Positions 11,869 through 23,509 of a stretch of 64,000 nt of DNA are shown piece by piece; within the stretch, counting starts at the first letter, position 1, and every line of letters begins with the position of its first letter. A program made the translations under genes and the position numbers. This DNA comes from Galeruca laticollis (Eukaryota > Arthropoda > Insecta > Coleoptera > Chrysomelidae). Location: NCBI GenBank assembly GCA_963921935.1, contig OY998176.1:179114445-179178444 (forward strand), read 5' to 3'. The notes under the pieces were generated by a model. The model was not told the origin of the DNA. It made no database searches and saw only the letters and a program-made list of their open reading frames with translations.

Positions 11869-12630
11869 TGTTTCCCTTCTTCTTTCCATCGTAGATATTT
11901 AAATTTTTTATAATAATGTAAATAAATCTCAATATTTTTATGATAATGTGCTAATTTTAAATCGCCCCACGTTGCTGCGTCAAATTGTAATATATTTAAT
12001 GTTCTTTTATTGTAATTGCTCCGCGTTGGGGTGACAAATTTATTATATATTTAATATTTTATGATGAATTTTAATTGTTTAATTTTAATGTAAACCTTCC
12101 TGTAAAGATAAATTTCAATTCACCTCACGTTATTGTATATTGTCGCAGCGACAATTCTTGTACATGCAACTTAAAAATTTATGTAAGAAATTTCAACTTT
12201 GACAGTGGTTGTCAAAAATATTCCCGGCTCTAATAAATATTAATTTAGTATTTCTAAAAATGAATTTATATGTATAATCGACCTATTATTCTTCTCTCAG
12301 GGTGGGATCAAACTGTTAAAAAAATTTAATTATTCAAAATTTATTTAAAATTTTACGTATCTCCAAATTATCTGCTTCACTATTGTTCAGAACCTATAGT
12401 GACTGTATGTTTAATATTATAAAAGGCACTTTAAATATCTGATGACGTTTCCAATATTTCTGTCACTGAAAATTATCAACTGTCACTGATTTGATCGACA
12501 GTTTTATTTAATGAAAAATGTTTAATTTTCTGAAATTATGTTATAAAAAAGACTATATTGAGTAGGAATGCAAACTTCTTTTTTTTATTACACTTGTAAT
12601 GTTGCTAGCAGAGACCTCTATATTTTGAAA
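11869..12630 (-). repeat. Right long terminal repeat-like copy (5' side), internally deleted
   Basis: Matches 8368-9079 and then 9823-9868; a 743-base block present in the left copy is missing between 12577 and 12585. The few substitutions between the copies over the shared 700 bases suggest a modest age for the element. Confidence 0.55.
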
Positions 12631-12853
12631 TTTCAAATACTTTCTCCAAATCATAATATGTTCTATCTATCATTAGATATATTCTACATAAATGTCATCA
12701 AAATTTGAAATGTCAAATTTGATATTTCTACTGAATCTTTCAAAATTAGTTAATTTTTATATATATTACAGTGTGTATCAAAAGTATGGTAGCCAAATAT
12801 AAATGAATTTCCTTATGTTCTACTTTTCTTTTAAATTTCAAATAGAGGATCTG

Positions 12854-12858
<5 letters not shown>
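12631..12858. repeat. Possible right end of repeat family X copy 1
   Basis: The last bases, GAGGATCTGTATTAATATAT, resemble the right end of X copy 2 (GAGGATTAGTTCAATATATA near 45420), and both run into (TA)n. Similarity further inside is poor, so the assignment is tentative. Confidence 0.35.

Positions 12859-12919
<61 letters not shown>
12859..12919. repeat. (TA)n microsatellite
   Basis: About 60 bases of pure TA repeat. Confidence 0.95.
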
Positions 12920-12922
<3 letters not shown>

Positions 12923-13309
12923 TACAAAAGCAAACATACAATCAACATGTACAAGTTTTCTTCTACCTTGTTTGCAAAGATTGATCATGTGTGTTGTGGA
13001 GATTGGAACTGAAACATTTTCCTTAATTGTACAAAAAAATAATTGGCTCATTTTCTTTTTTCCATCTATAAATTACACATATGTTTGATCACCTGAATGG
13101 TAAATAATTTTTTTGTTTTTATATAATACATTATTGGTATTATTACTTTTCCTTCCGACCCACCTAATATGAGAGAAAATATTGGTTTACCCCAAAAAAG
13201 GATTTTTTTGAGTTGTTTTTACGTTTTTCAGCAAGAACAACACGAAAAAATGGTTGTTAGAAAAAAAATCATGTCTGTATGTCGTCGGCAACTTTTCGTA
13301 ACATGTCTG
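12920..13309. other. No recognised feature
   Basis: AT-rich sequence between a microsatellite and the tandem repeat. Short open frames have no recognisable domain. Confidence 0.4.
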
Positions 13310-13845
13310 GTTAACATGATACAGCCTCCGAAGTGCAACAAGTCACCAATTTAATGATTCAATATTGTTCAGGACATCTCATAGAAGAACCCTATCGATT
13401 TTCAGCTTACTAGAGCCAGTGTAACGGGTGCTATGGTACTTGAAGTACGACATTTTTAGAGATTTTAGTTTGTTACAGCCTCTGTAGTGCAACAAGTCAC
13501 TAATTTTATGATTGAATATTGTTCAGGACTTCTCACAGATGAACTCTACTGATTTTCAGCTCACCAGAGCCAGTACAACGGGTGTTATGGTACTTGGAGT
13601 ACATTTTTTTTAGAAATTCAAGTTTTGTTAGCACAATACAGCCTCCGGAGGGCAACAAGTCACCAATTTTATAATTGAATATTATTCTGGGCATCTCACA
13701 TATGAACCATATTGATTTTCAGCTCACCAGAGCCTGTACAATAGGTGCTATAGTACTTTAAGTAGGACATATTTGAAGAAATTTCAGTTTGTTAGCACGA
13801 TACAGCGTCCGGAGTATATACAAGTGACCAATTTTATGATTTCCA
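13310..13845. repeat. Tandem repeat, unit 154-164 bp, a little over three copies
   Basis: The start phrase ACAGCCTCCG plus GCAACAAGTCACCAATTTTA recurs at 13321, 13475 and 13638, with a truncated copy at 13802. Each unit also carries ATTGAATATTGTTC, a CTCACAGATGAAC-like phrase, TTTTCAGCTCACCAGAGCC and GGTGCTATGGTACTT. Units differ by substitutions and small indels. Confidence 0.85.
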
Positions 13846-14592
13846 AACTTACGCCATTACAAATATTGTTATGTAGAGAGAAACTTAAAACATTGTTTAT
13901 AATTACTTTTTAAATCATTTTCCATATAATTTTAATAAAGAAAGCGTAATGGTAGTGTCTTAGGTCAACTTAAACATATCTTTTTAAGGTTTGTATTGGA
14001 ATTTACGGTTTGAAAAAATATTTATTTTCTTCTATAACTTAAAAACAACTGAAGTGCGGCAACCCAGCAATAAATGATTACACGCAATGATCTAATAAAC
14101 CAATCATTGCTCTTGTAGTAAATGCAACGCAATCCTCACTCAGTGCCCCACTCGACTCCTCCTCACGCCTCACCTATAAGCAATATTTGCTACAAATTTT
14201 GTTAAGTACTGTTTATAATTGAATTGCACAATACTGTGGCATTTATAAAGTTATACGAAAATCCTCAAACAAGGAAAAAAAGCAAAAAACAATATTTTTT
14301 AACAAGAAAAACTATGCACGTCATAAGATTATTAGGTATAATAAGGAACTTGTAATATTTATATAGTGAGCATTTTAGCTGTATGTTAGGCATCTTATGT
14401 TTTCAAAATTCGATTTTCGACTTCGTAGTGTATTAGCCATAAGGCAAATTGTGATTAATTTTTCCAACATAGAAATATATCAGGTAAATATGTACTTATA
14501 TTTTGTTATTGCTTTATTTCAGATAATTGTAGGTTTTTCATTATTATTTTCTTGTTACAATAATTAGATAAGTAAATTAAACATTATTTTTC
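13846..14592. other. No recognised gene; possible 5' part of the hAT relic
   Basis: AT-rich. It probably contains the left non-coding end of the hAT element that follows, but I could not find a left inverted terminus matching the right end near 18195. Confidence 0.35.
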
Positions 14593-16834
14593 TAGTTCTG
14601 GCAACTACGTAAATGCTAAACCACTTTGCTTGATTTTTAATTCAACAATTGCTGTTTGCAAAGAATTCAACCTGAAAAGACACCATCAAAACAATCATAA
14701 AGAGAAGTTTGACAAATTCTCTGACGAGATCAGGCTATAAAAACTAGGATGTTTTAAAAGTATATTGAAGGGGCAGCAATCGTTCTTCACAAAAGCCAAA
14801 GTTGACAATGATATTGCTATGAAAGCGACTTATGTAATTGCACTAAAAATTGCAAAGATGTCGAAACCTTTTAGTGACGGCGAATTCGTTAATGAATATA
14901 TGTTAGATGTGGCTGATATTTCATTCCCATCCCAGAAACAATATATTCAGTATATATCCCTGTCCAGAAATACAATTGCTGGGAGAGTAAATGAGTTGAC
15001 GGATAATTTGTATAATCAACTTAAAGAAAACATGAAAGAATTTCTTTTTTATTGAATTGCTGTCGATGAAAATACCGATATCATCATACTATGTTTATTC
15101 GCAGAATCGATAAAAACGTTTTCATTACTGAAGAACTATTGAAATGTGTACCTTTGAAGGATACTACTACAGTTCAAAATGTTTACCAGGTGATTGAGCA
15201 ATTAATTCAAAATAATTAACTTAATTGGAGAAAATTATGCAGTATTACGACTGACGGTGCACCAGCCATGGTTGGAAAAAATACCGGTGTTGCATCGAAA
15301 ATGCGTAAGAAAATTTCAGATAAACACGAATTTGTGGGGATCCAATGTATCATTCATCAAGGGTCCTTGGCATCTAAAATACTTGAAATGGATGAAGCCA
15401 GCATTAAAATTATAAACTTCATTCGGAGCAGAGGCCTAAATCACCGCCAATTCACACAATTTTTAAAAGAACTCGATGAAGCACATTCTGATATTATATA
15501 CTTCACATAAGTTCGTTGGATTAGTCGCGGGTCAATGCTAAAACGATTTTTCGAATTGCGTGAACATATTGTTAATGTTATGGCTCAAAAGGAAAAACCA
15601 ATTAATCATAGCGACGAATGGTGGCTTGATTGCGATTTTCTGGTGGATACGACGGATCATTTCAACAACTTGAACGTTAAGCATCAAGGCAAAAACATGA
15701 TTGTCACGCAAATGTACTCAAATATACAGGTGTTTGAGATAAATTAAAGTTGTTGGGGTCCTAATTGCGAGATTAAGTACTTCACCACTTTCCTAGTATT
15801 CGAGCATGTGGTACATACAATGCAAAGAAACTAACAGAGTTTGCTACTCTTTTACCTGACCTGATAATGGAGTTTGAAGGTCGTTTCGCAGATTTTCGCG
15901 AACTGAACTCCTGTGAATTTCCTCTGTTTAGTTATCCATTCACCTTTGAAGTTACCAAGGCGCCAACAAATATGCAATTGGAACTAATAGACTTGCAATA
16001 TAAGACTGTTTCAAAAGACAAGTTCAACCAAGTAGATATTTTGATATTCTACTCAAAATATTTTAAAAGTCACGATAACCATCCCAACTGCTCGTATTTT
16101 ATGTATGTTTGGTAGTCCATATACAGGGTGTTTTCAAATGACACTTACAACGTTTGCATGTAGATACGTCTCGTAAAATTGGACAAGATGATATAGGGAT
16201 TGAGGGGTCCAACCCATTTACTTTTAGAAATACAGGGTGTTAAAGTTATGAAAAATATAATGTTTTAATTTGATAACTTTACAATGAATGAATATATTGA
16301 TCTGACATTTGGCAGATTGTTTTTAAATGTAAAAGGGCATATTTTGAGGGAAAACATGTTTCAATTCTTGATCCGGTTGTGTACATTTGGAAGAATATGT
16401 CACCTTTCCCCTCCCATTTTTTACGCCACTGGCATTTGAAGCTATTTTTATTTGATTTTGTATTCCTCAATAGTTTTCACGTGAAAAACGCATAACCTTT
16501 ACATATCAAAAAATTTGTAGTTTTCAAGATATTTAATGTTTCTATGAAGTCTGCAAGATCACTTTTTATTAAAAAAATTAAAAAAAATAGTTTTCTTGAA
16601 TGTTTTTTAATAACTACCAAACTACTAATGGTTAGAATATGTAACAAGAACTAATTTGTGAAGCAGCAATGCATATAAAACATTGAGAGAGGATTGTTGA
16701 AAATACTTTTCCAAACTTGTGATTTTATTAACAAAAGAATTAATGACAATAAAAAATAAGATAATTACAAAGTTAAATAATAGCCCATTCAAACATAATT
16801 TTCAACTAAGCAGCCAACAAATTACAAAAGATGT

Positions 16835-17100
16835 TCAAAATTTTGTCCATTTACATTTACACATAATCTTCAACGTTTTCTCATTGAACATCGCATACCA
16901 TGGAAAGACTGGCGATTGCCGGAAATAATTTCTGTAGCTGCATGGATTCTTGCTATCAGTTCCTCCTCCGTTTCTACTATTGTATCGTAGACTAGGGACT
17001 TCATGTAACCCCACACAAAGAAATCGATTGGATTTAAATCCGGTGACCATTTCATTATTAACATCCATAGCCTACTATACGGAGGAGGCACTGATAGCAA
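16835..17100 (-). pseudogene. Mariner-like transposase C-terminal end, left arm
   Basis: The minus strand reads SPDLNPIDFFVWGYMKSLVY at about 17050-16990, then ETEEELIARIHAATEIISGN. In this mariner branch the first phrase holds the third catalytic aspartate, followed by a W-G-Y-K motif. Only this C-terminal third is present; the first two catalytic aspartates are missing. It points toward the left terminus. Confidence 0.75.
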
Positions 17101-17228
17101 GAATCCATGCAGTTACAGAAATTATTTCCGGCAATCGCCAGTATTTCCAAGGTATGCGATTTTCAATGAGAAAACGTTGCAGATTATGTGTAAATGTAAA
17201 TGGACAAAATTTTGAACAACTTTTATAA
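17080..17228 (+). pseudogene. Mariner-like transposase C-terminal end, right arm
   Basis: The plus strand repeats the left-arm protein in mirror position: EEALIARIHAVTEIISGNRQ, then MRKRCRLCVNVNGQNFEQLL, ending at 17228. It differs from the left arm at several residues, so the two arms have drifted since the palindrome formed. Confidence 0.75.
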
Positions 17229-18035
17229 TTTGTTGGCTGCTTAGTTAAAAATTATGTTTGAATGGGATATTATTTAACTTTGTAATTATCTTATTTTTCA
17301 TTGTCATTAATTCTTTTCTTAACAAAATCACAAGTTTGGAAAAGTATTTCCCACAATCCTCTTTCAATTGTTTTATATGCATTGCTGTTTCACAAATAAG
17401 TTTTTTTATTTTTTTATTGAAAAGTTATCTTGTAGACTTCATAAAAACATTGAATATCTTGAAAACTACAAATTTTTTGATATGTAAAGGTTATGCGATT
17501 TTCACGTGAAAACTATTGAGGAATACAAAATCAAATAAAAATAGCTCCGAATGCCAGTGGCGTAAAAAATGGGAGGGGAAAGGTGACATATTCTTTCAAA
17601 TGTACACCACTGGATCGAGAATTGAAACATGTTTTTCCATCAAAATATGCCCTTTTACATTTAAAAACAATCTGCCAAATGTCAGATCAATATATTCATC
17701 CATTTTAAAGTTATCAAATCAAAACATAACATTTTTCATAATTTTAACACCCTGTATTTCATAAAGTAAATGAGTTGGACCCCTCAATCCCTATATCATC
17801 TTGTCCAATTTTACGAGAGGTATCTACATGCAAACGTTGTAAGTGTCATTTGAAAACACCCTGTATATGTGAACAGATGTTTTCGACAATGAAAATCAAC
17901 AAGTCCAAACACCGTTCGAGACTGACAGATGAACATTTTCAAGCTATTCTTAAAATTAGTACATCTGATTTGAGACCAAACATCAACCACATAATGAAGC
18001 CGAAACGATGTCAAGTATCTGGGTCATCGAAGTAG

Positions 18036-19282
18036 TTACTACATCAAACTTTTATTTATTATATAGATATAACTTTTTTTATTTTATCTTTCGTTGAATA
18101 AAGATTTCTGTATTGATATAAAAACAAACTTTTTTAAACCGCCCCCCCCCCCCAAACAAGCCTCGAAAAACAAATAGCAATCAAGCAAATTGAGTCTGAC
18201 ACCCCTGTTCTAAACATTTAAGTTTTTTGTGCAAAAAAAGAACAAATTCGACTGCCTAAAGATCGCAGAACATTGGGAGTCAGTTTATTTATTTGATCGT
18301 TAGAGATTGTTTCAACCTGCTTTGTTAGTGCTATACTTAGTTTTTTATTGCCTATAAGGTGAAAAGAACATCATTTTATTACTTTTATTGCCATATTGTG
18401 GTATCTTCATTGGTGAAAAGGACACTATCTCTCATTACTAAGCCTGATGTAACTGCCTGCACAGGGCCAAATACTTTTCATACAGCAGTGTTCGCTACAA
18501 CTATTCTGTAAGTAAAAACATGACAACACCTACTTAGAGATTTCATTCTCTAGGCTTTCTTTTGGGGATCAGCTTTTGGCATTCAAATTGGTGACAACAA
18601 ATTGTCAAAACTGTCAAAATCACACCATCACTCAATGGCTTATATCTTTTTTATAACAATATAAAACAACCAAAATACCTGATCCCCAAGACAAAGGTCC
18701 AAGTTATATTGTGTAGAAATTTCAACACTTAATTTCACTGCGTTCTTTAGATTTGTTGTTTACAAAATGACCTAAATTTTGTTGCAAATCACGGGTGTCA
18801 ACTGTTTTCAGGTTCCTAAAACATGAGGCCCCTCTTAACAGGGTATCATAACATGCGAAATAAGTATTGTTGTACAAACTGTTAAATTGTTTTTCAAATA
18901 TAACTCCAATCTTTATGAAGATTCTAAAAATAGGTTTAAAATATAATAATTTTAATGGTTATATAGTGACATTGAATAGGCTACTTTTTGAAATAATTAA
19001 TTATTGGAACTCGATAATTAAATACTGCACATATTATAAAATGGCAAATATTCAATTCTGAACGATTAGCGTAAACTGCCTGATAAAACGATTTCGTCTA
19101 GAGTTGTAATTCTTCTATTTTTATCTATCCCCTCTCTTCATTTTCAATCTACACGTTGAAAGTATAAGTGCCCATACAATATTCCTTTTTAATAATAACG
19201 GAAATCATTCCTCATTTAATTCTAACGTAAAATGATAATCGTCTCATAGTCAACGGGAAAACGTAAGAGGCACATGGCATTA
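18036..19282. other. hAT 3' end, then unassigned sequence
   Basis: A 12-C run lies at 18142-18153. The phrase TGAGTCTGACACCCCTG ending near 18210 looks like a hAT-type right terminus, but no partner was found on the left. The phrases CTTTTGGGGATCAGC (about 18558) and CCTGATCCCCAAG (about 18678) form a loose inverted pair. No gene was found up to the mariner element. Confidence 0.4.
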
Positions 19283-20556
19283 CCAGTGTGTTAGAGAGAG
19301 GCATGGTGAGATTAATGTGAGATTGATTAAAAAATTGAAAAAACTTCTTAATTCTTCAATGAATTTAAATGAAAAGTTCGAGTAAACCCCCGTCTTGAGC
19401 AAACAGTAACCGTGCCGGTTATAAAATTCTTCACGAAAATGGGTGTTGTTTCCAGACAGGCTTATAGAATTTGTTTCTTAAGTTCATTCAGAGAACTGAC
19501 CCGGTTCTCCTGCAATCCATAAATTATCGATTTCACATAACCCCAGAAAAATAAATCGTTGGGTGCGAAATCTAGAGATCTAGCAGGCTATCTAATGTTA
19601 CCATTCATGGAGATTATCCAATTGGGAAATTGTGTATTTAAAAAATTGATTGTTGATTGATAATTATGCTATGCACAACCGTCATGTTGGTGCCAACTGT
19701 CATTGAGGTCAGGAGTAATTTGGTTTTGCATCATATTCAAATATTATTATTCGGTTCAATTGCCGTCAATAAAAATGGCCCAATTAAATGTTCATCTAAT
19801 ATTCAAGCCCAAACATTTAACTTTTGGCGATATTGAGTTACTCTATTGTAGTATTTGTGTAGGCTTGTCTTGGACCAATATCGCATAATGTATGAATTAT
19901 GTGCACCATATATAGTTTAAATTGCCGTCAATACAAAATGGCCCAATTAAATGATCACCTAATATTCTAGCCCATTCTACGAAATTGATCATCTGGAAAT
20001 ATTCTATCGCTCTTTTACAGTTTAAAACTACAATAGCCATTTTTTTTATTACAGTCCGAATCGTTTTCGTATCAACATCAAAATCCTTGGCTAAATGAGT
20101 GGATGACTGTAGAGGATTATTTTCCACACTTATACAGATTAAAATACCTCTTTCTTCTTTTTTGGGTTGGATGTGACGATTTTGTGTACGCGGTCCACGT
20201 TTTGTAGGAGTGAGACATCCATATTCTTAAAAAAATTTTTACAACCATTCTCACTTGCTTCTTGCTATTTGGTTGGGTATTTTCGAATACTACAATAAAC
20301 AAATTTCTCAATATGAATTACCCTGGTAATACAATTTTACAATTTGCACTTTTTGGTGTACCTGCATGCTCATTTACAAACATCGTTTTTCATTCGGAAA
20401 CAAACATATAGTTAAAAGTTGGAACCATATCTGATCAGAAGTACCGCCTTCGAGGCGCACACCCGATTCGTATATTCTAGTATCCTTATTTTAACTGTAA
20501 TAATCTACGCTGACTTTAGATTGTCTAAATCACCACGCTTCTCTCTAACACACTGT
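19283..20556 (-). mobile_element. Mariner-like element, about 1.27 kb, complete ends
   Basis: The left terminus CCAGTGTGTTAGAGAGAGGC (19283) and the right terminus (…CTCTCTAACACACTGT, ending 20556) are imperfect inverted repeats of about 27 bases. TA follows at both outsides (19281-19282 and 20557-20558). The size is that of a full mariner element. The coding part is on the minus strand and broken. Confidence 0.8.
19450..20330 (-). pseudogene. Mariner-like transposase, broken
   Basis: Reading from 20311: a helix-turn-helix region (SSTHLAKDFDVDTKTIRTVI, about 20100-20040), then after a gap EWARILGDHLIGPFCIDGNL (19990-19920), then LAPNDLFFWGYVKSIIYGLQ near 19560-19500. The last phrase corresponds to the S-P-D-L-x-P-x-D-F-F-x-W-G motif, with alanine for the motif proline and the catalytic aspartate not clearly kept. 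Frameshifts and stops are frequent. A partial second copy of the EWARILG region lies next to it (about 19740-19830), which suggests a local duplication. Confidence 0.7.
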
Positions 20557-20558
20557 TA

Positions 20559-21336
20559 AAGAAAATAGGTGATACCCTGAATATACTTGTTTCTTTCTAA
20601 CACATTGTCGCTTATGGACTCTGTGTTAAAACCCATGTTACCAAAGAATATTCCTAGTACTGTATATGCATACATTTGGTAGTCAAATTTTTTGAGATAC
20701 TCGAGTTTACTGTTTAAAATCAACCAGGATTATCATATCACTTGGTAATTATTATAATGTAAAAGTATTACCAATTTTAACTAAGTATATAAAAAGCGTT
20801 AAACCAAAATTGCAGATAGATAAACAAGTAATGGTATGAGTATTTGACAATAATGGACAGATATGCTCTAGAAACTGACAATTTAATTTTTTTGAGATTA
20901 TGAGATGTTTTAATCTGAAAATTATATTATTAAATACAAAATTAAACACACAAAAATTGTGTCAATAGACAAACAGCAAATAAATTATAAATCATTTTAA
21001 TACCACTGTATCAAAAAGTGACCAGAAACCACTGCCTTCAAAGTAGGCCTCTTACAAAATAACATATACAGCAGAAAATAATCCATTCATTTCAACATTT
21101 TTTATAACATTTTCGTTAATCAACTTCAGTGCCTACCACATATGAATTTATTACTTTTTTGTATAATTACTTCCAATACAATAATCTTTTCAATTACACA
21201 ACAAAAATACAATCTCGATTATATGTCTTTCAAGCACTTTATAGCTTGGATCTAATTAGTTTAAAAATTCACAGACAACCATTTTAACGGATCTTAAGAA
21301 ACGGCAACGCTTCTAGTTTACAAACTGTATACATAC
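20559..21336. other. Intergenic or intron sequence; no exon recognised
   Basis: The missing C-terminal exon(s) of Rbf should lie left of 21337. I looked on the minus strand for the conserved C-terminal phrase of the family (D-L-I-x-F-Y-N followed by F-A-L-K) and did not find it here. An open frame at 20752-20949 has no likeness to Rb proteins. Confidence 0.4.
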
Positions 21337-21628
21337 CTTCATTAGTAATTTGTCTTGTGATTAAAACGTGCCTGTAAACATCACTGCTGCTTTGTGGCTG
21401 GTCCCGATAAAACTTCATTATATCTTGAAACTTCAAATCTGAATTAGTTAACTTGCAAATTACATAAACAGCACACATCAGCAACTGATCCAAATGTCGA
21501 TCCCTAATTAAATCACTATTTTGAATGGAATGCTCAAAAGCTGTCCATATCTTTTGTTTGACTTCTGAATCCAATAGACCTAGTCTTATGCACAGATGTT
21601 CCATCCGAATTCCAGCTAAATTGTAGAA
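21337..21628 (-). CDS. Rbf: Rbf exon: pocket B, later half
   Basis: The acceptor TTTCAG lies just right of 21628 and the donor GTATGT at 21336-21331. The exon starts at a codon border with FYNLAGIRMEHLC and continues through RDRHLDQLLMCAVYVICK, the hallmark cyclin-fold helix of Rb-family pocket B, to MKFYRDQPQSSSDVYRHVLI. It ends one base into a codon. Translation beyond 21337 reaches a stop soon after, which is intron readthrough. The next (C-terminal) exon was not found. Confidence 0.95.
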
Positions 21629-21993
21629 CTGAAATTTTTTAGTTTAATGCATTGAAAATATATTCAATTTTTTTTTAATTTAATAATTAAATTGAAGGGA
21701 AGTTTTGTCTTTTAATTTAACACATTTTCAACTGTACATAAGCAATAGGGATGTTGACAGTTGTTACAAATTCATGTGAAGTTATGTTTTACACATTAAA
21801 GACATTTTTTAGAAACCTTAAATATCATTTTAAGAACCAAATTCAGTAATGTATGAGCTCTCGAACAAGTCGGTCGTGTGCATCGGTATTCTCGAAGCTT
21901 TCAAGTTTTGTTAAATCGTTAAATTCCTATTAGAACAGTTTTTGCGGAAACTAAATTTAGAAGGAAAAAACAAATTTATTTTGAAACAAATGG

Positions 21994-23506
21994 ATGTCCA
22001 ACCGGGGGGTAGACCCCCCCGATAAACCACCCACACCCATGTCGAAAGATGATGAAACCCCTTTTGCAGGTTTTGAAAACAAAATAGGTACAAGTAATAA
22101 AAACTCAGAAAAAGTAAGTAGATCCGATCCAACAATAATAAATGAATCATTTAATACACTACAAAACAAACAGGTCACAAAAACAGGTAATTATGATAAG
22201 CACAACAAAAAGTATCCAGTTTATAAATATGGGTTAAATGACCTCGGTCCTTTCCATATTTATGTTGAAAATAACGAAATTGATTTTAAAGGCAGGTTAA
22301 ATGCATTAAAAATCGGAGATATAATTCTTTCAAACTTTCCGGAAATAGATAACAAAATCCAAAGTATAGACACGATAGGTCGCAATAGAAAAAGGATAAT
22401 CATGAAAGACAACGAAAGTGCAAATTACCTTCTCGAAAATTGTGAACATAAAATATTCATTGAAAAAAATTTAAATATTTATATTCCCAAATTTATAATA
22501 TTTAGACAAGGAGTTATTAGGGATATAGCATTAGACTTTTCCGAAGAATATGTTAAAAACAAAATAAAACAGTACGACTTCAATACCAAATTCGAAGTTA
22601 CTAGTGTAAAGAGAATAAATAGAAAAGTTACTAATAATGGAAAAGTAGAATATGTGCCAACTAAATCATGTGCGGTAAACTTTAAAACACAATCTTTACC
22701 AAAATTCATCACAATAAATAAAGTTTTGAAGGAGGTGGAACCCTACCAACAAAAAGTATTACTATGTTTCAATTGTTTGAGATATGGCCATCTTGGCGGA
22801 CAATGTAAGAGTCATCCAAGGTGCAGTAAATATCACAAACCTCATAATACAAAAGAATGTCAAGATCAAAATGTCATACCCAAATGTTTAAGCTGTAATG
22901 GCAATCATTTTACTACAAACTTCAACGAATGCGATGAATTTAAAAAAAAACTAATAAAAAACGCAATGACAACTAATAATATAAATGATCATGATGCCAA
23001 TTCCAAAATCCCCAAAATTTACTATGCAAATGTAGTCTCAAAAAATCTAAACATGCCATCCAACCCACAACAAATCCCCACTCAACCAGCTATTCAGCCT
23101 CATATACACCCCCAACCTACAAATCACCAAGAAACCAACATGACGTAACGGAACACCCACGGACATACTCACATCCAAGGGTAACTAATAGAGGGCAGAG
23201 GCCCAGCAGCCCAGATCCAACTCTATTGGCTCGCAAGGAAATCATCTCAAATCCCCGTCCCCAGGCCCAAACTTTAATATCCTAAATAATTACTTATATA
23301 CTCAACATACCCATACAAGTAATCCAGTACACAATGAAAATTTAGACCAAAATGTAATCAAAACCCTTTTTGAAATATTTTACGAGTTATTAAATAAACT
23401 TAAAGAATCTAACAATATAAATGTGTCAAAAGAGAACTTAGAAAATCTATTTAGTAATCAATTAAAAAGAATTTTGTCATGTGAAACGTCAAATTCGCAG
23501 TCGTAA
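21994..23506 (+). pseudogene. LINE B ORF1 (gag-like), frameshifted near the C terminus
   Basis: The first 384 residues are open (ATG at 21994 to a stop at 23148). The sequence then stays open in other frames to a TAA near 23506 (FEIFYELLNKLKESNNINVS, about 23370-23425), so one or two shifts separate the true C terminus. Three zinc knuckles lie at about residues 255-310: CFNCLRYGHLGGQC is intact, the second reads CSKYHKPHNTKEC with tyrosine for its second cysteine, and the third is CLSCNGNHFTTNFNEC. The protein should bind the element's RNA. It is related to the relic at 461-1826. Confidence 0.8.
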
Positions 23507-23509
23507 ACA

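Larger units (their letters stand above)
8368..12630 (-). mobile_element. Gypsy-like LTR retrotransposon relic with deleted pol
   Basis: Two direct repeats, 8368-9868 and 11869-12630, flank about 2 kb of minus-strand gag/pol remains. Both repeats begin TGTTTCCCTTCTTC and are nearly identical over about 700 bases. The right copy lacks the equivalent of 9080-9822 and then resumes with the equivalent of 9823-9868. Reading on the minus strand, the right copy is the 5' side. The reverse transcriptase and most of the integrase are gone. A shorter inverted relative lies at 55608-56850. The Gypsy label rests on the gag style and the protease-to-polymerase order, not on a preserved polymerase. Confidence 0.55.
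16124..17863. mobile_element. 1740-bp mariner-derived palindrome (foldback element) inside hAT
   Basis: The left end CAGGGTGTTTTCAAATGACA and the right end TGTCATTTGAAAACACCCTG are reverse complements, and the match continues through nearly the whole insert. Arms are about 850 bases, with a centre near 17000-17090. TA flanks both ends (16122-16123 and 17864-17865), the mariner-type target duplication. Each arm carries the C-terminal end of a mariner-like transposase reading outward to its terminus. It thus looks like a dimer of one element's 3' half, joined head to head, that still inserted with a proper TA duplication. Confidence 0.85.
14593..18035 (+). pseudogene. hAT transposase relic (GTF2IRD2/ZBED-type), split by an insertion
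   Basis: Many short frames together follow a hAT transposase of the type domesticated as GTF2IRD2/ZBED/FAM200 proteins. In order: a BED-like finger remnant (AKPLCLIFNSTIAVCKEFNL, from about 14615), KFDKFSDEIRL, KPFSDGEFVNE (14862), SITTDGAPAMVGK (about 15240), CIIHQGSL (15348), NFIRSRGLNHRQF (15415), VRWISRGSMLKRFFELR (about 15510), then the C-terminal hAT dimerisation segment EQMFSTMKINKSKHRSRLTD (17871-17930) ending at 18035. Stops occur near 14740, 15053, 15220, 15508 and 15745. The gap 16124-17863 is a separate palindromic insertion; removing it and one TA leaves the codons for FGSP, YICEQ and MF in a single frame. Confidence 0.85.

Noticed and set aside
13310..13845. CRISPR-like array
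   Set aside because: The repeat unit is about 160 bases with no short constant repeat and unique spacers, and the genome is eukaryotic.
20752..20949. Candidate C-terminal Rbf exon (ATTTTCAG near 20930, then an open frame)
   Set aside because: The translated sequence lacks the family's C-terminal phrases.
21284..21336. Extension of the pocket B exon to the stop near 21284
   Set aside because: A good donor (GTATGT) interrupts the frame at 21336 and the residues after it do not resemble Rb proteins.
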